A stretch of 64,000 nucleotides of DNA. Origin: an uncultured Paracoccus sp. Its GTDB lineage: Bacteria; Pseudomonadota; Alphaproteobacteria; Rhodobacterales; Rhodobacteraceae. Location of the stretch: positions 1 through 64,000 of the forward strand of contig NZ_CAMEFG010000014.1 of NCBI RefSeq assembly GCF_945915435.1, written 5' to 3'. Made by a program: the position numbers and the translations under genes. Below are positions 41,388-51,032 of this stretch, one piece after another. Position 1 is the first letter of the stretch, and the number at the start of each line of letters is the position of its first letter. The notes beneath the pieces were generated by a model. The model saw only the letters and a program-made list of their open reading frames with translations, was not told where the DNA came from and searched no databases.

Positions 41388-42347
41388 ATGAAGCGACCAC
41401 AAGCAACCGCATTGGCAGCTATCGCCGGACTGTCCATTTCATTCGCCCAGGCCGCGGAACTGGGCGCTGTGGATGAGCCGATCAAGCTTGCCGTCAACGA
41501 ATGGACCGGCCAGCAGATCACCACGCGCATCGCCGGGCACATGCTGGAACAGGCGGGCTACAAGGTCCAATATGTCACCGCCGGTTACCAGAACATGTGG
41601 CAGGCCATGTCCGACGGCGATCTGGACGCGGCGGTCGAGGTCTGGGCCTCGAACGTGCCGCAAGGCTATCACCAGTTGCATGACGCCGGAAAGCTCGAGG
41701 ATCTGGGCGCGCTTGGCCTCGATGCGCGCGAGGGGTTCGTCTATCCCGCCTATATGGAGGAGACCTGCCCCGGCCTGCCCGACTGGCAGGCACTGGCGGA
41801 ATGCGCGGCATCCTTCGCCACGGTCGAGACCCTGCCCGAGGGCCGGCTGCTGGACTATCCGGGCGAATGGGGCACGCCGGGCGCGGACCGGATCAAGGCG
41901 CTTGGCCTGCCCTTCCGGGCGATTCCCGCAGGATCGGAAGGCGCGCTGGTCGCCGAGTTCCGCGCCGCGACCGCGCAGAACGCGCCGCTGCTGGCGGTCT
42001 TCTGGCAACCCCATTGGGCCATCGGGGCCTTCGACCTGCGCTTCGCCGCCCTGCCCGAAGGGACCGAGGAATGCTATTCCGACCCCGCCGCCGGTCCCAA
42101 CCCCGACGTGACCGGCGATTGCGATTTCATCCCGACCCGAGTCTTCAAGGCCGCATGGCCGGGCATGAAGGAAAAATGGCCCGCCGCGCACGAAATCCTG
42201 TCGAACCTGACCCTCAGCGTCGAACAGCAGCAGCCCCTGATGGGCGCGGTCGATGTCGATGGCCGCCAGACGCCCGAGGTCGTGGCCGAATGGCTGGCAG
42301 CCAACGAATCGGCCTGGCGTCCCATCGTCGATGCGGCGGTGGAGTAA
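41388..42347 (+). CDS. Glycine betaine/carnitine ABC transporter substrate-binding protein
   Basis: A 319-residue periplasmic protein of the OpuAC/ProX family. A signal peptide ends at about residue 22 (AAIAGLSISFAQAAE). Ligand-domain features are LAVNEWTGQQITTRIAGHML and GYQNMWQAMSDGDLDAAVEVW, and the second lobe has FWQPHWAIGAFDLRF with aromatic residues of the quaternary-ammonium cage. The start ATG at 41388 follows AGGGAG. A TTGACA at 41316 is a possible -35 element in the 244-bp region shared with the regulator. It begins a three-gene transporter operon with ATPase and permease. Confidence 0.85.
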   Translation: MKRPQATALAAIAGLSISFAQAAELGAVDEPIKLAVNEWTGQQITTRIAGHMLEQAGYKVQYVTAGYQNMWQAMSDGDLDAAVEVWASNVPQGYHQLHDAGKLEDLGALGLDAREGFVYPAYMEETCPGLPDWQALAECAASFATVETLPEGRLLDYPGEWGTPGADRIKALGLPFRAIPAGSEGALVAEFRAATAQNAPLLAVFWQPHWAIGAFDLRFAALPEGTEECYSDPAAGPNPDVTGDCDFIPTRVFKAAWPGMKEKWPAAHEILSNLTLSVEQQQPLMGAVDVDGRQTPEVVAEWLAANESAWRPIVDAAVE

Positions 42348-42353
42348 GCCGCG

Positions 42354-43412
42354 ATGACCGCCACCCCCAACGCCGCCCCCGCGATTTCCTGCAAAGGGGT
42401 CTGGCAGGTCTTCGGTGTGAACCCGAAGAAAAACCTCGACCGCGCCTTGCAGGAAACCGGCGGCGATCCGCATGAAACGGCGCAGCTTCTGCGTCGGCGC
42501 GGGCTGATCCCCGCCGTGCAGGATGTGACCTTCGACGTGCGCGAAGGCGAGGTCTTCGTCATCATGGGCCTGTCCGGGTCCGGCAAATCGACGCTGATCC
42601 GCACGATTTCACGCCTGATCGAGGGCACGGCAGGCGAAATCCGCATCGGCGGCGAGGATATCTTCGCCGCCGATGCCAGGCGCCTGCTGGCGCTGCGCCG
42701 CGACAAGCTGGGCATGGTCTTTCAGCATTTCGGCCTGTTCCCGCATATGACCATCGTGGATAACGTGGCATTCCCGCTGAAGATGCAGGGCATGGCCACC
42801 GCGCCCCGCCGCGCCCGCGCCATCGAGGTGCTGGAACTCGTCGGCCTTGGCGGGCGCGAGGATGCGCGGCCCCACCAGCTTTCCGGCGGCCAGCGCCAGC
42901 GGGTCGGCATCGCGCGATCATTGGCGGTGAACCCGGACCTGTGGTTCCTGGACGAACCTTTCTCGGCGCTTGACCCGCTGATCCGGCGGCAGTTGCAGGA
43001 CGAATTCCTGTCGATCCAGGCCGATCTGGGCAAGACGGCGGTGTTCATCACCCACGACATCACCGAGGCGCTGAAGATCGCCGACCGCATCGCCATCATG
43101 CGCGGCGGTGTCGTGGTCCAGATCGGCACGCCCGACGACATCATCCTGAACCCGGTCGATGATTACGTCCGCGAATTCACCCGCGACGTGCCCAAGGGCC
43201 GCCATGCCCATGTCGAGACGATCATGACCCGCCCCGACCCGCTGCCCGAAATGCCCGACGACCCCAAGCTTGGCGCGGACATGACCATCGATTCGGCACT
43301 GGCCGCCTGCATGTCCCTGTATCAGCCGGTGCCGGTCTGGGGCCGCGACGGGCAAATGGCGGGCGTCGTCAGCCCCCGCGACCTTGCCGCCGCGCTGAAA
43401 GCGGAAACCTGA
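42354..43412 (+). CDS. Glycine betaine/carnitine ABC transporter ATPase
   Basis: A 352-residue ProV/OpuAA-type ATPase. The N-terminal 50 residues before the core are the QAT-family extension (VFGVNPKKNLDRALQE). Walker A is GLSGSGKST, the Q-loop is in VFQHFGLFPH, the signature LSGGQRQRVG, Walker B LWFLDEPFSALDP and the switch VFITHD. The C-terminal regulatory tail after about 275 is short, with a remnant CBS-like half, as in transporters used for nutrition more than osmotic control. It starts 6 bp after the binding-protein stop. Confidence 0.88.
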   Translation: MTATPNAAPAISCKGVWQVFGVNPKKNLDRALQETGGDPHETAQLLRRRGLIPAVQDVTFDVREGEVFVIMGLSGSGKSTLIRTISRLIEGTAGEIRIGGEDIFAADARRLLALRRDKLGMVFQHFGLFPHMTIVDNVAFPLKMQGMATAPRRARAIEVLELVGLGGREDARPHQLSGGQRQRVGIARSLAVNPDLWFLDEPFSALDPLIRRQLQDEFLSIQADLGKTAVFITHDITEALKIADRIAIMRGGVVVQIGTPDDIILNPVDDYVREFTRDVPKGRHAHVETIMTRPDPLPEMPDDPKLGADMTIDSALAACMSLYQPVPVWGRDGQMAGVVSPRDLAAALKAET

Positions 43413-43437
43413 GCCGCAACCTTCATCGGATATCCCC

Positions 43438-45477
43438 ATGACCGACCGATTTTCGCCCGGAACCCGCGCGGCTGCCCTGACCCTGCTGGTCGGCCTTGCC
43501 TGCGTGATATTCGCGCCCCTGGCCCCGTGGCTGGTGAAATGGCCCGCCGCGCTGACGGTTCCGGCGACCGAATGGATCGGGGCCGTGGTGACATGGCTTG
43601 CCGATGCGCTGAAGCCCCTGGCCCGGATGGGCGCGCGGGCGCTGTCCTGGCCGATGGACTGGGCCGGTTGGGCGCTGATCCAGACGCCCTTCCCGCTGAC
43701 CATCGGCGCGGTCACCGCGCTTGGCTGGCACCTGGGCGGTTGGCGCATGGCGGCGGGGGTGCTGGCCGGGCTGGGTTTCGTGCTGATCAGCGGATATTGG
43801 GCGCCCGGCATGACCACGCTTTCGCTGGTCGCGGTCTCGGTCCCGCTGGCGCTGCTGGCGGGGGGCGTGACGGGGATCGTCGCCTACAAGCTGCCCGCAC
43901 TGCGCCGCCCGATCCACGTGCTTCTGGACGTCATGCAAACGGTGCCGACCTTCGCCTACCTGACGCCGCTCTTGCTGCTTCTGGGTTTCGGGCCGGTGGT
44001 CGGGCTGATCGCCTCGGCCATCTATGCCGCGCCGCCCATCGCGCGCAATGTCCTGCTGGGGCTTGAGCGCGTCGATCCCGACATCCGCGAGGCCGCCGCG
44101 ATGAACGGCGCCAACCCATGGCAGCAACTGTTCCTGATCGAGCTGCCGACCGCGTCCCGCCAGATCTGGGTCGGCGTCAACCAGACGATCATGGCCGCGC
44201 TGTCGATGGTCATCATTGCCGCGGTGATCGGCGGCTTCGACGATATCGGCTGGGCGGTGCTGCTGACCATGCGCAAGGCGGATTTCGGCAACAGCCTGGT
44301 CGCCGGGCTGGTCATCGTGATCTTCGCCATGCTGATCGACCGCCTCAGCGGCAAGCTGGCCGAGACGCGGCCGGTCTACTCTGCCCGCATCACATGGGTG
44401 ATCCTTGCGCTGACGGTCATCTGCACGCTGATCGCCGCGCGCCACCTGCCCGCATCGAATGCGATCAACCTGCTGGGCGGCGTAACCGACTGGATGAACG
44501 CCACGCTCGGGCGCTTCATCGCCGCCTATGGCCCGCTGCTGAACGCAATCAAGACCAACGCGATGATCTATCTTCTGCTGCCCCTGCGCATCGGCTTCGA
44601 CCATGCAGTGACGCCGATGACATGGGGTTTCCAGTGGAGCGCCCCGATCTCGGCCGCCTATTTCGCGGTGGCGGCGCTGCTGGCGGCATGGCTTGGCTGG
44701 CGCGGGCGCCTGCTGGCGGCGCTGGTCCTGCTGCTGGCGGCCGGGGTGCTGAAACTGGGCATCACGCATCTGCCCTGGCCCTTCGTGCTGTTCGGCGCGG
44801 GCGCGCTTGGCTGGGTCGCAGGCGGGCGCGGGCTGGCGGCCTATGCGGTGATCCTGCTCGCCATCATCCTTGTCATGGGCTTGTGGGAGCCCGCGCTGCT
44901 TTCCCTTTACCTTTCGGGGACGGCGGTGCTGATCTGCGCGGTCGTGGGTGGGCTGATCGGCCTGTTGTCCGCGCTTAGCCCCGCGATGTGGCGCGTTGTG
45001 CGGCCGATCTGTGACCTGTTGCAGACGATCCCGATGTTCGTCTTCCTGATCCCGGTCCTGATGTTTTTCCAGATCGGAGAGTTTTCCGCCCTGCTTGCCA
45101 TCTGCTCTTACGCGGTCGTGCCGATGATCCGCTACACCCGTCAGGGGCTGGTCTCGACCCCCGAGGATCAGGTCGAGGCCGCGATTTCCTCGGGTGCGAA
45201 TCGGCGGGCGCTGCTGACCGAGGTCCGGCTGCCCTATGCCGCGCCGGTGATCCTGCTGGGGCTGAACCAGACGATCCTCTATGCATTCTCGATGCTGGTG
45301 ATCGCCGCGCTGATCGGCACGACCGACCTGGGCCAGCAGATCTATCTGGCGCTTGGGCAGGGCGATGTCGGGCTTGGGGTGGCCGCAGGCGCCGCGATGG
45401 CCATGCTGGCGCTGGTCGCCGACCGGCTGGTGCAGGGCTTCGCCCGCAAGCAAAGCGAGGCGCTTGGGCTGGAGTGA
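43438..45477 (+). CDS. Fused double permease of the betaine/carnitine ABC transporter
   Basis: A 679-residue inner-membrane protein, twice the length of a single ProW-type permease. Two permease domains are evident. The first has the coupling loop EAAAMNGANPWQQLFLIELP near 217-236; the second has EAAISSGANRRALLTEVRLP near 580-600. Each is followed by an NQTI-A-SM-VIAA-IG block. The two halves differ, so they form a pseudo-heterodimer, and a linker of about 100 hydrophobic residues separates them. This single chain with one ATPase type would make the complete channel. It is the last gene of the operon. Confidence 0.88.
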   Translation: MTDRFSPGTRAAALTLLVGLACVIFAPLAPWLVKWPAALTVPATEWIGAVVTWLADALKPLARMGARALSWPMDWAGWALIQTPFPLTIGAVTALGWHLGGWRMAAGVLAGLGFVLISGYWAPGMTTLSLVAVSVPLALLAGGVTGIVAYKLPALRRPIHVLLDVMQTVPTFAYLTPLLLLLGFGPVVGLIASAIYAAPPIARNVLLGLERVDPDIREAAAMNGANPWQQLFLIELPTASRQIWVGVNQTIMAALSMVIIAAVIGGFDDIGWAVLLTMRKADFGNSLVAGLVIVIFAMLIDRLSGKLAETRPVYSARITWVILALTVICTLIAARHLPASNAINLLGGVTDWMNATLGRFIAAYGPLLNAIKTNAMIYLLLPLRIGFDHAVTPMTWGFQWSAPISAAYFAVAALLAAWLGWRGRLLAALVLLLAAGVLKLGITHLPWPFVLFGAGALGWVAGGRGLAAYAVILLAIILVMGLWEPALLSLYLSGTAVLICAVVGGLIGLLSALSPAMWRVVRPICDLLQTIPMFVFLIPVLMFFQIGEFSALLAICSYAVVPMIRYTRQGLVSTPEDQVEAAISSGANRRALLTEVRLPYAAPVILLGLNQTILYAFSMLVIAALIGTTDLGQQIYLALGQGDVGLGVAAGAAMAMLALVADRLVQGFARKQSEALGLE

Positions 45478-45704
45478 AGCCCACGCCTGCAGGGGCCGCG
45501 AAATCAACCAGCGTTTCACCGCCGGAAGGCTCAGAACGTGATCTCTGGTTTCCATAAGGGTTGGTGCCTGGCTGCCGGCCCATCCCCGCCAAGGCCCCCG
45601 CCTCGCATCTACGAGATCATGCGCTGCCGGGACGAGGGCCATTCCGAATAGACGCCTGGCGAACACGCCCTCGCCGAAGGCTGGCGATGGCATGACGCAT
45701 CTCC

Positions 45705-46061
45705 TCAGGGCGCGATCACCTGCTGGGCCGAGCGCGCGCAATAAAGTTGGCTGTCCGCGGCTTGCGCTTCGTCGCAAGGCTCGCCTTCCGCCAGCGGGGT
45801 GACGGTGAATGTCTCACCCGTCACCTCGACCCGATAGCGGTTCGTTTCGACGCTTGCGGGGACGCCGTGGACGAAGGGTGTCAGGCGCAGGTCGCTTTCC
45901 CCGCAGATCGCCAGGATCGGCGGCTGCCCGGCATCGGTCAGGATGGTGGTGACGGCATCGCGGCTGGCCTCGCATTCGACCATATCGTCGGCCTCGGAAA
46001 GCGTCACCCGGACCGAACCGTCCTGCATCGCCGTCAGCACCAGAAGCGTGATTTTCAGCAT
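45705..46061 (-). CDS. Hypothetical exported protein next to a TonB receptor
   Basis: A 118-residue protein of no recognised family. A short hydrophobic start (MLKITLLVLTAM) may be a weak signal or start shadow. Four cysteines are present (VECEAS, AICGES, EPCDEA, LYCARS), which could pair as two disulfides in the periplasm. It begins 9 bp after the end of the TonB-dependent receptor gene on the same strand, so it is cotranscribed and could be a small periplasmic accessory of that uptake system. Nothing in the sequence fixes a function. Confidence 0.55.
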   Translation of the reverse strand: MLKITLLVLTAMQDGSVRVTLSEADDMVECEASRDAVTTILTDAGQPPILAICGESDLRLTPFVHGVPASVETNRYRVEVTGETFTVTPLAEGEPCDEAQAADSQLYCARSAQQVIAP

Positions 46062-46070
46062 GATTCCTCC

Positions 46071-48080
46071 TCAGAAGGCATAGGTCGCGAAAATGTTGAC
46101 CGAGCGCTCGGCCCCCGGCATCTGGCCGTAAGGCGCATAGCTGCGGTCGGTCAGGTTGTTCAGTTCCGCAACCAGCGACAGCCCGTTGCCGAACTGCACG
46201 TCGCCGCGCATGTTCAGCGTGCCGTAGCCCGCCGCATCCGAGGCGACCATGCCGTCGGCCTGGCGATATTCGACCGCGCTTTCGCCGCGCAGGAACACAT
46301 CCAGCGAGCCTGTCGCCTCGCCCCATTGCCAGTCCTGGCGCAGCCCGATCCGGCCCGACAGGCTGGGCGTGCCGCTGTCGCGGGTCTTGTAGCCATTGGC
46401 ATATTCCAGTTCCCGCCGCATCGCCACGACCGAGGCATAGGGCGTCAGCCCCGAGTCCAGCCGGTGTTCGGCGACCAGCTCCAGCCCCCAGCTTTTCGCG
46501 CGATCGACGTTTTCATAGGTGCCGATCGGCCCGGTCAGGACGGTGGCGATATAGTCGCGGGCATTGGTGTAAAACAGCGTCGCATCGACCGAGGTATCGC
46601 CGCGATCCAGCCGCGCGCCCAACTCGTAGGTGGTGGCGCGTTCGGGGTCCAGGTCGGGATTGCCGATGATGGTCTGGCCGCCGCCGGTCGTGGTCAGGAA
46701 CAACTGCCCCAGCGCCGGATAGACATAGCCCTGCGAGATATTGCCGCGCAGGGTCAGCGTCTCGTCCGTTGCCCAGACCAGCCCGGCGGAACCCAGCAGC
46801 AGGCTGTCGGACTTGTCCGAGGTCGGGTTGGCCACGCCGTTTTCGACAGACTCGTGCAGGTCGGCCCTGACCTTGTACCAGCGCAGCCCGGCCGTCGCGG
46901 TCAGGTTGTTGCCCAGTTCATGTTCATGCTGGGCGAACAGCGACAGGGTGCGGATCGAGGCATCGTCGCGGCGCAAGGATTCGCGCGGGAAGGGCGCACC
47001 GGGCGGGGTGGTCAGGCTGGTCTTGTTCGCCACCAGCCCGTCGTCTTCGTATTCCAGCCCGGCAACGGTGCGGCTGTTGTCGGTGAAGGCCATCTCGGCC
47101 CGCAGGTTCAGCCCATAGGTCAGTTGTTCGTCCAGCGAATCCGACTGCACCCGCATCCGGCCCATCGGTGTCGTGGCGGTGACATCGTTGCGGAAATCGC
47201 GGTCGATGGTCTGGCGATACAGGTCGGCGCTCAGCCGGTCCAGCCAGGGGGTCAGGTTGGTGCCCTCATAGAACAACCCGTATTTGCGCAGGTCGCGATG
47301 GGGCAGCGAGATCAGGAAATCCGGCTGCCCGACATAGACATTCGCCGCCAGGTCGTAACGCTGCGCCTTCAGCCCGAAATAGTGGTTGTCCAACCGATAG
47401 CCGAAATGCGCCGACAGGTTGCGGTCGCTGACATCCGACGGGCGCAGGACCCCGTTCGGCGTCCTGCGGTCGCCCTGGTCCATGCGGCCATAGCTCAGCC
47501 GATAGTCGAACTGCCCCGCCCCCGCATCCAGCGTGCCGGCGGCAGAGACGCTGCCGCGATAACCCTCGGTCGCGGACATCCAGCCCGCCGTCGCCGTGAC
47601 CTCCAGCGGCTTTTCCGCGCCCTTCTTCGTGATGACGTTGATCACCCCGCCGATGGCCCGGCTGCCCGACACGACCGAGGACGAGCCGCGCAGGATCTCG
47701 ATCCGCTCGATGGTGGTGGGATCGACCAGAACCGGCTGGCCGTAATTGGTATGGTCGGTCAGGTGCTGGCCGTCGATCAGCACCGCCACCCGGCGCGAAC
47801 TTTCGCCGCGGATGGAAATGCGCTCGATCCCTTCCTCGTTCACCTGCACGCCGGGCACGTCGCGCAGCAGCCGGGCGATGGAAACCGGGGGCGAGCGGCG
47901 CAGCGCCTCGCCCTCGACGACCGAGATCGAGGCCGGGTTCAGCCGCACCTCGGTCGGCAGGCCGGTGCCGATGATGGTGACGGTATCCAGAACGATCGTC
48001 TCGGATTCCTGGGCCTGAAGCGGCGCAGCCCATCCCAATGCGGCCAGGGATGCGGCGAACAGCGGCAGAATGCGGGGCAT
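46071..48080 (-). CDS. TonB-dependent outer-membrane receptor
   Basis: A 669-residue receptor from the ATG at 48080. The signal peptide ends in AAPLQAQ. The TonB box region is ETIVLDTVTIIGTG. The plug domain has LLRDVPGVQVNEEGIERISI, VLIDGQ and IERIEILRGSSSVVSGSRAIGGVINVITKKG. The barrel follows, closing with the terminal aromatic FATYAF. The pattern fits the CirA/haem or catecholate-siderophore class; the ligand is not readable. It is divergent from a second, broken receptor gene, and a Cys-rich small gene follows it. Confidence 0.88.
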   Translation of the reverse strand: MPRILPLFAASLAALGWAAPLQAQESETIVLDTVTIIGTGLPTEVRLNPASISVVEGEALRRSPPVSIARLLRDVPGVQVNEEGIERISIRGESSRRVAVLIDGQHLTDHTNYGQPVLVDPTTIERIEILRGSSSVVSGSRAIGGVINVITKKGAEKPLEVTATAGWMSATEGYRGSVSAAGTLDAGAGQFDYRLSYGRMDQGDRRTPNGVLRPSDVSDRNLSAHFGYRLDNHYFGLKAQRYDLAANVYVGQPDFLISLPHRDLRKYGLFYEGTNLTPWLDRLSADLYRQTIDRDFRNDVTATTPMGRMRVQSDSLDEQLTYGLNLRAEMAFTDNSRTVAGLEYEDDGLVANKTSLTTPPGAPFPRESLRRDDASIRTLSLFAQHEHELGNNLTATAGLRWYKVRADLHESVENGVANPTSDKSDSLLLGSAGLVWATDETLTLRGNISQGYVYPALGQLFLTTTGGGQTIIGNPDLDPERATTYELGARLDRGDTSVDATLFYTNARDYIATVLTGPIGTYENVDRAKSWGLELVAEHRLDSGLTPYASVVAMRRELEYANGYKTRDSGTPSLSGRIGLRQDWQWGEATGSLDVFLRGESAVEYRQADGMVASDAAGYGTLNMRGDVQFGNGLSLVAELNNLTDRSYAPYGQMPGAERSVNIFATYAF

Positions 48081-48438
48081 GGCAGATCCTTCCTTTCGGG
48101 CAAGGGCGGACCTGGCGGCAAGCTGGGATGTCGCGCAAAAGGCGGCAGCCTTTCGCCGCCGCAAATGCATGAAGATAACTGAAATAACCATATTAAGAAG
48201 ATCCCGGCGGCGCAAGCGCTCCCGGCGGGGGCGCCCGTCATGCGTCATTTTCACGCATCAGGAGGCAGCGATTAAATATGATCTTAAAATTCATGTTTTC
48301 CTGCGCTATGCAATGTATCGCCATTCTCGTCGGGCTTCGATCACCGGAATGGCCCGTCGCAAGCTTTCGCCAGCCGCATCGCCGCCACAGCCGCCCCGGC
48401 GGCCATTCCCCGCGCGGGAAGATGAAGGATGCGCCATC
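48081..48438. promoter_or_regulatory. Divergent intergenic region between two TonB-receptor genes
   Basis: 358 bp with no gene. It is AT-rich at about 48160-48320, in contrast to the flanks. It holds ATGCGT-N7-ACGCAT (48240-48258), a dyad, and a distant 9-bp inverted repeat GGAATGGCC (48346) / GGCCATTCC (48401). These are candidate sites for an iron-responsive regulator, but no clear Fur, Irr or RirA box was identified by eye. Confidence 0.35.
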
Positions 48439-50610
48439 ATGGCCGGACAAGACACGAACAGACCTGTTCCCCTGATGATCTTCGCCATCGCCATGTCATT
48501 GCCCGGCGCGGTGCTGGCGCAAGATGAGATCACCATTCGCGCCGACACCACCGCGCAACGTTTCGCGACCACGCCGGGTGCGGTGAGCCTGATCGACCGC
48601 CGCGAAGCCGTCGGTCAGGCCGCCCCCACGCTGGCGGATACGCTGTCCGGGGTTCCGGGCGTGGTGGTGCAACAGTTCTTCGGCGGCAACGACCAGCCGC
48701 GCATCCAGATCCGCGGCTCGGGCCTGCAACAGAACCCGTCCGAGCGCGGGCTGCTGGTGATGCAGGACGGCATGCCGGTGAACCGCGCCGACGGGGCCTA
48801 TGTGGTGGGCCTTGCTGCGCCGGGGCAGGCCGAAAGCGTCGAGGTCTTTCGCGGCGCCGCGGCCCAACCGGATCGGCGCGAATGTGCTGGGCGGGGCGAT
48901 CAACTTCGCCTCGCCCTCGGGCGCGTCGGCGCCGGGGATGCGGTTGTCCTTCGGCGCGGGCAGCTTCGGGCGGGGCGAGGCCGCGGGCAGCTACGGCATC
49001 GACGGCGAGCGGGCCGATGTGCTGCTGCGTTTCGAACATTCGCAAAAGGACCGCTGGCGCGATTATAACAGCTCGCGCCGCAGCATGATCGGCGGCAATG
49101 TCACCTTGCAGACCGGCCCGGCGGTGACGCGGCTGTTCTTCAGCCATACCGACCTGGAATTCGACGTGGCCGGGCCGCTGACATGGGATGCGGGCCGCAA
49201 CGATCCGCGCGGCAACCATACCGGCCCGGTGATCATTGGCGGCGTGCCCGCAAATCCGGGGCCAAACGTGCTGCGCGACCGTCCGCACCGCGACACGCGC
49301 CAGACGCTGGCCGGGGCGCGCACGACGCTTGAGGACAGCGCGAACATCTACGATCTGGGCATCAGTGCCTCGCGCACGGATGACAGCTTCGCCTTTCCGG
49401 TCTCGGCCGGGTTTCGCGACACCGACAGCACCGACGCCACCCTGACCGCGCGCTACAGCCGCATGGGCGCGGGCGATCTTCCGCTGTTCGAGGCCGGGCT
49501 GACATGGTCCACGGGCCGGGCCGACCGCGTCTATTTCCACAACCTGGGCGGCGCGCGCGGCCCGGCCTTCGGGCACAACCGGCTGAAGGCCGAAACGCTG
49601 TCGCTGTTCGCCGGGGCGAATCTGCCGGTGGGCGGGGTCACGCTGTCGCCCTCGGTCGCGTTCAACCATGCCCAGCGCGACAATGACGACCGTTGGGGCG
49701 CAGCGGTGCGGCCAACCGTGGGGTTCAATCCGATGAACCCGGATATGCGCCTGCCCGATGGCGCGGTTCCGGCGTCCTCGACCAGCTACGGGCGCAGCTA
49801 TCGCGGCTTTACCCCGGCGCTTGCGCTGTCCTGGCAACCCGCCGAGGATCAGTTCGCCTGGATCGCGCTGTCGCGCGGGTTCGAGCCGCCGACCCATGAC
49901 GACCTGCTGGGCACGGTGGGCGGCACGCCGAACAGCGGGCCGGGGCGTCCAAATCCGGGCGATCCGGCAGCCTCGGCAGCAATGTTCGCCACGCCCGACC
50001 TGAGGGCGCAGACCTCGACCACGCTGGAACTGGGCTGGCGCGGAACGTGGCAGGACCTGTCCTGGGACGCGACCGCCTATCATTCGCGGTTGAGAAACGA
50101 GCTTTTGTCGCTGCGCGACGTGACCAGCGCGGCGCTGGCCGCCGTCAATGCCGGGCGCACGCGCCACAGCGGGATCGAACTTGGCCTGTCGGGCGATCTG
50201 GGCGACCGCCTGTCGGGACGGCTGGCCTGGACATGGCAGGATTTCCGCTTCGACGGCGATCCGCTGCGCGGCGACAACCGCATTGCGGGGCGCCGCGCAA
50301 CGTCATCTCGGCCGCGCTGGACTGGCGCGCGACGGATGCGCTGGCGCTGAACGCCCGCCTGCATTGGGTGCCGGGCAGGACGCCGGTGGACAATATGAAC
50401 ACGGTCTTCAACGACCCTTATGTGCTGTTGGGCCTGGGGGCCGAATATGCGGTCAACGGCAATGCCGCGATCGTGGCGCAGGTGACGAACCTGACCGACG
50501 AACGCTATGCGGGTTCGACGCTGGTCGTCGATCAGGCATCGGCATCGCAAGCGGCCTTCATCCCCGGCGAGGGGCGGGCCTTCTATCTGGGCACGAGGCT
50601 GCGGTTCTGA
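48439..50610 (+). pseudogene. TonB-dependent receptor broken by two compensating frameshifts
   Basis: A receptor of about 720 residues once corrected. The start ATG at 48439 follows GAAGGA. A signal ends at GAVLAQ, and the plug domain runs LADTLSGVPGVVVQQFF to VEVFRGAAA. Near 48865 the frame moves by one base in a CCC run: the plug continues as NRIGANVLGGAINF only in another frame. Near 50290 it returns to the first frame at a GGGG run, and the protein ends with FIPGEGRAFYLGTRLRF, a normal barrel terminus. The long middle has no stop in its own frame. The gene is either a recent pseudogene or contains two sequencing errors. Confidence 0.8.
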
Positions 50611-50762
50611 TGGTGGCTTTGCATCTGGCGGCGCCGCGCGGGTTGCACGGTCGCATGGGTATTTGGGTGATGAAGAAAGCGAGACGCCGCGCCCCTCGGC
50701 CCGGCATTGGCCCGGTGGTGCGGCCCGTGCTTTCGTGCGCGCGGATCGAGAAAGCCCCCCGC

Positions 50763-51032
50763 ATGCGACTGACCAGCTTTTCGGATTACGCCCTGCGCCT
50801 GCTGATCCATGCCGCGCGCCACCGGCTGGTGACCATCGAGGAGGCGGCGGCGGCCTATGACATCTCCCGCAGTCATCTGACCAAGGTGGCGAATGTGCTG
50901 ACGCGGGCGGGGTTCCTGCGCTCGGTCCGGGGACGATCCGGCGGGCTGGAACTGGGACGCGACCCCGCAGCGCTATCCTTGGGCGAGGTGCTGCGCGTGA
51001 CCGAGCCGGATATGGCCGGAGCCGAGTGTTTC
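50763..51032 (+). pseudogene. Rrf2-family (NsrR-like) regulator, truncated
   Basis: Ninety residues match the N-terminus of NsrR/IscR-type Rrf2 regulators: MRLTSFSDYALRLLIHAA, TIEEAAAAYDISRSHLTKVA and GFLRSVRGRSGGLELG. They end at GAECF, which holds the first of the three iron-sulfur cysteines. The remaining cysteines and the C-terminal helices are absent. Beyond about 51033 the frame runs on through DNA that is antisense to the LysR gene, until 51416. The regulator therefore cannot bind a normal cluster. NsrR usually senses nitric oxide. Confidence 0.75.

Noticed and set aside
45478..45704. Short frame (about 38 codons, containing RIYEIMRCRDEGHSE) behind the betaine permease
   Set aside because: No ribosome site, no family and odd composition; treated as non-coding.
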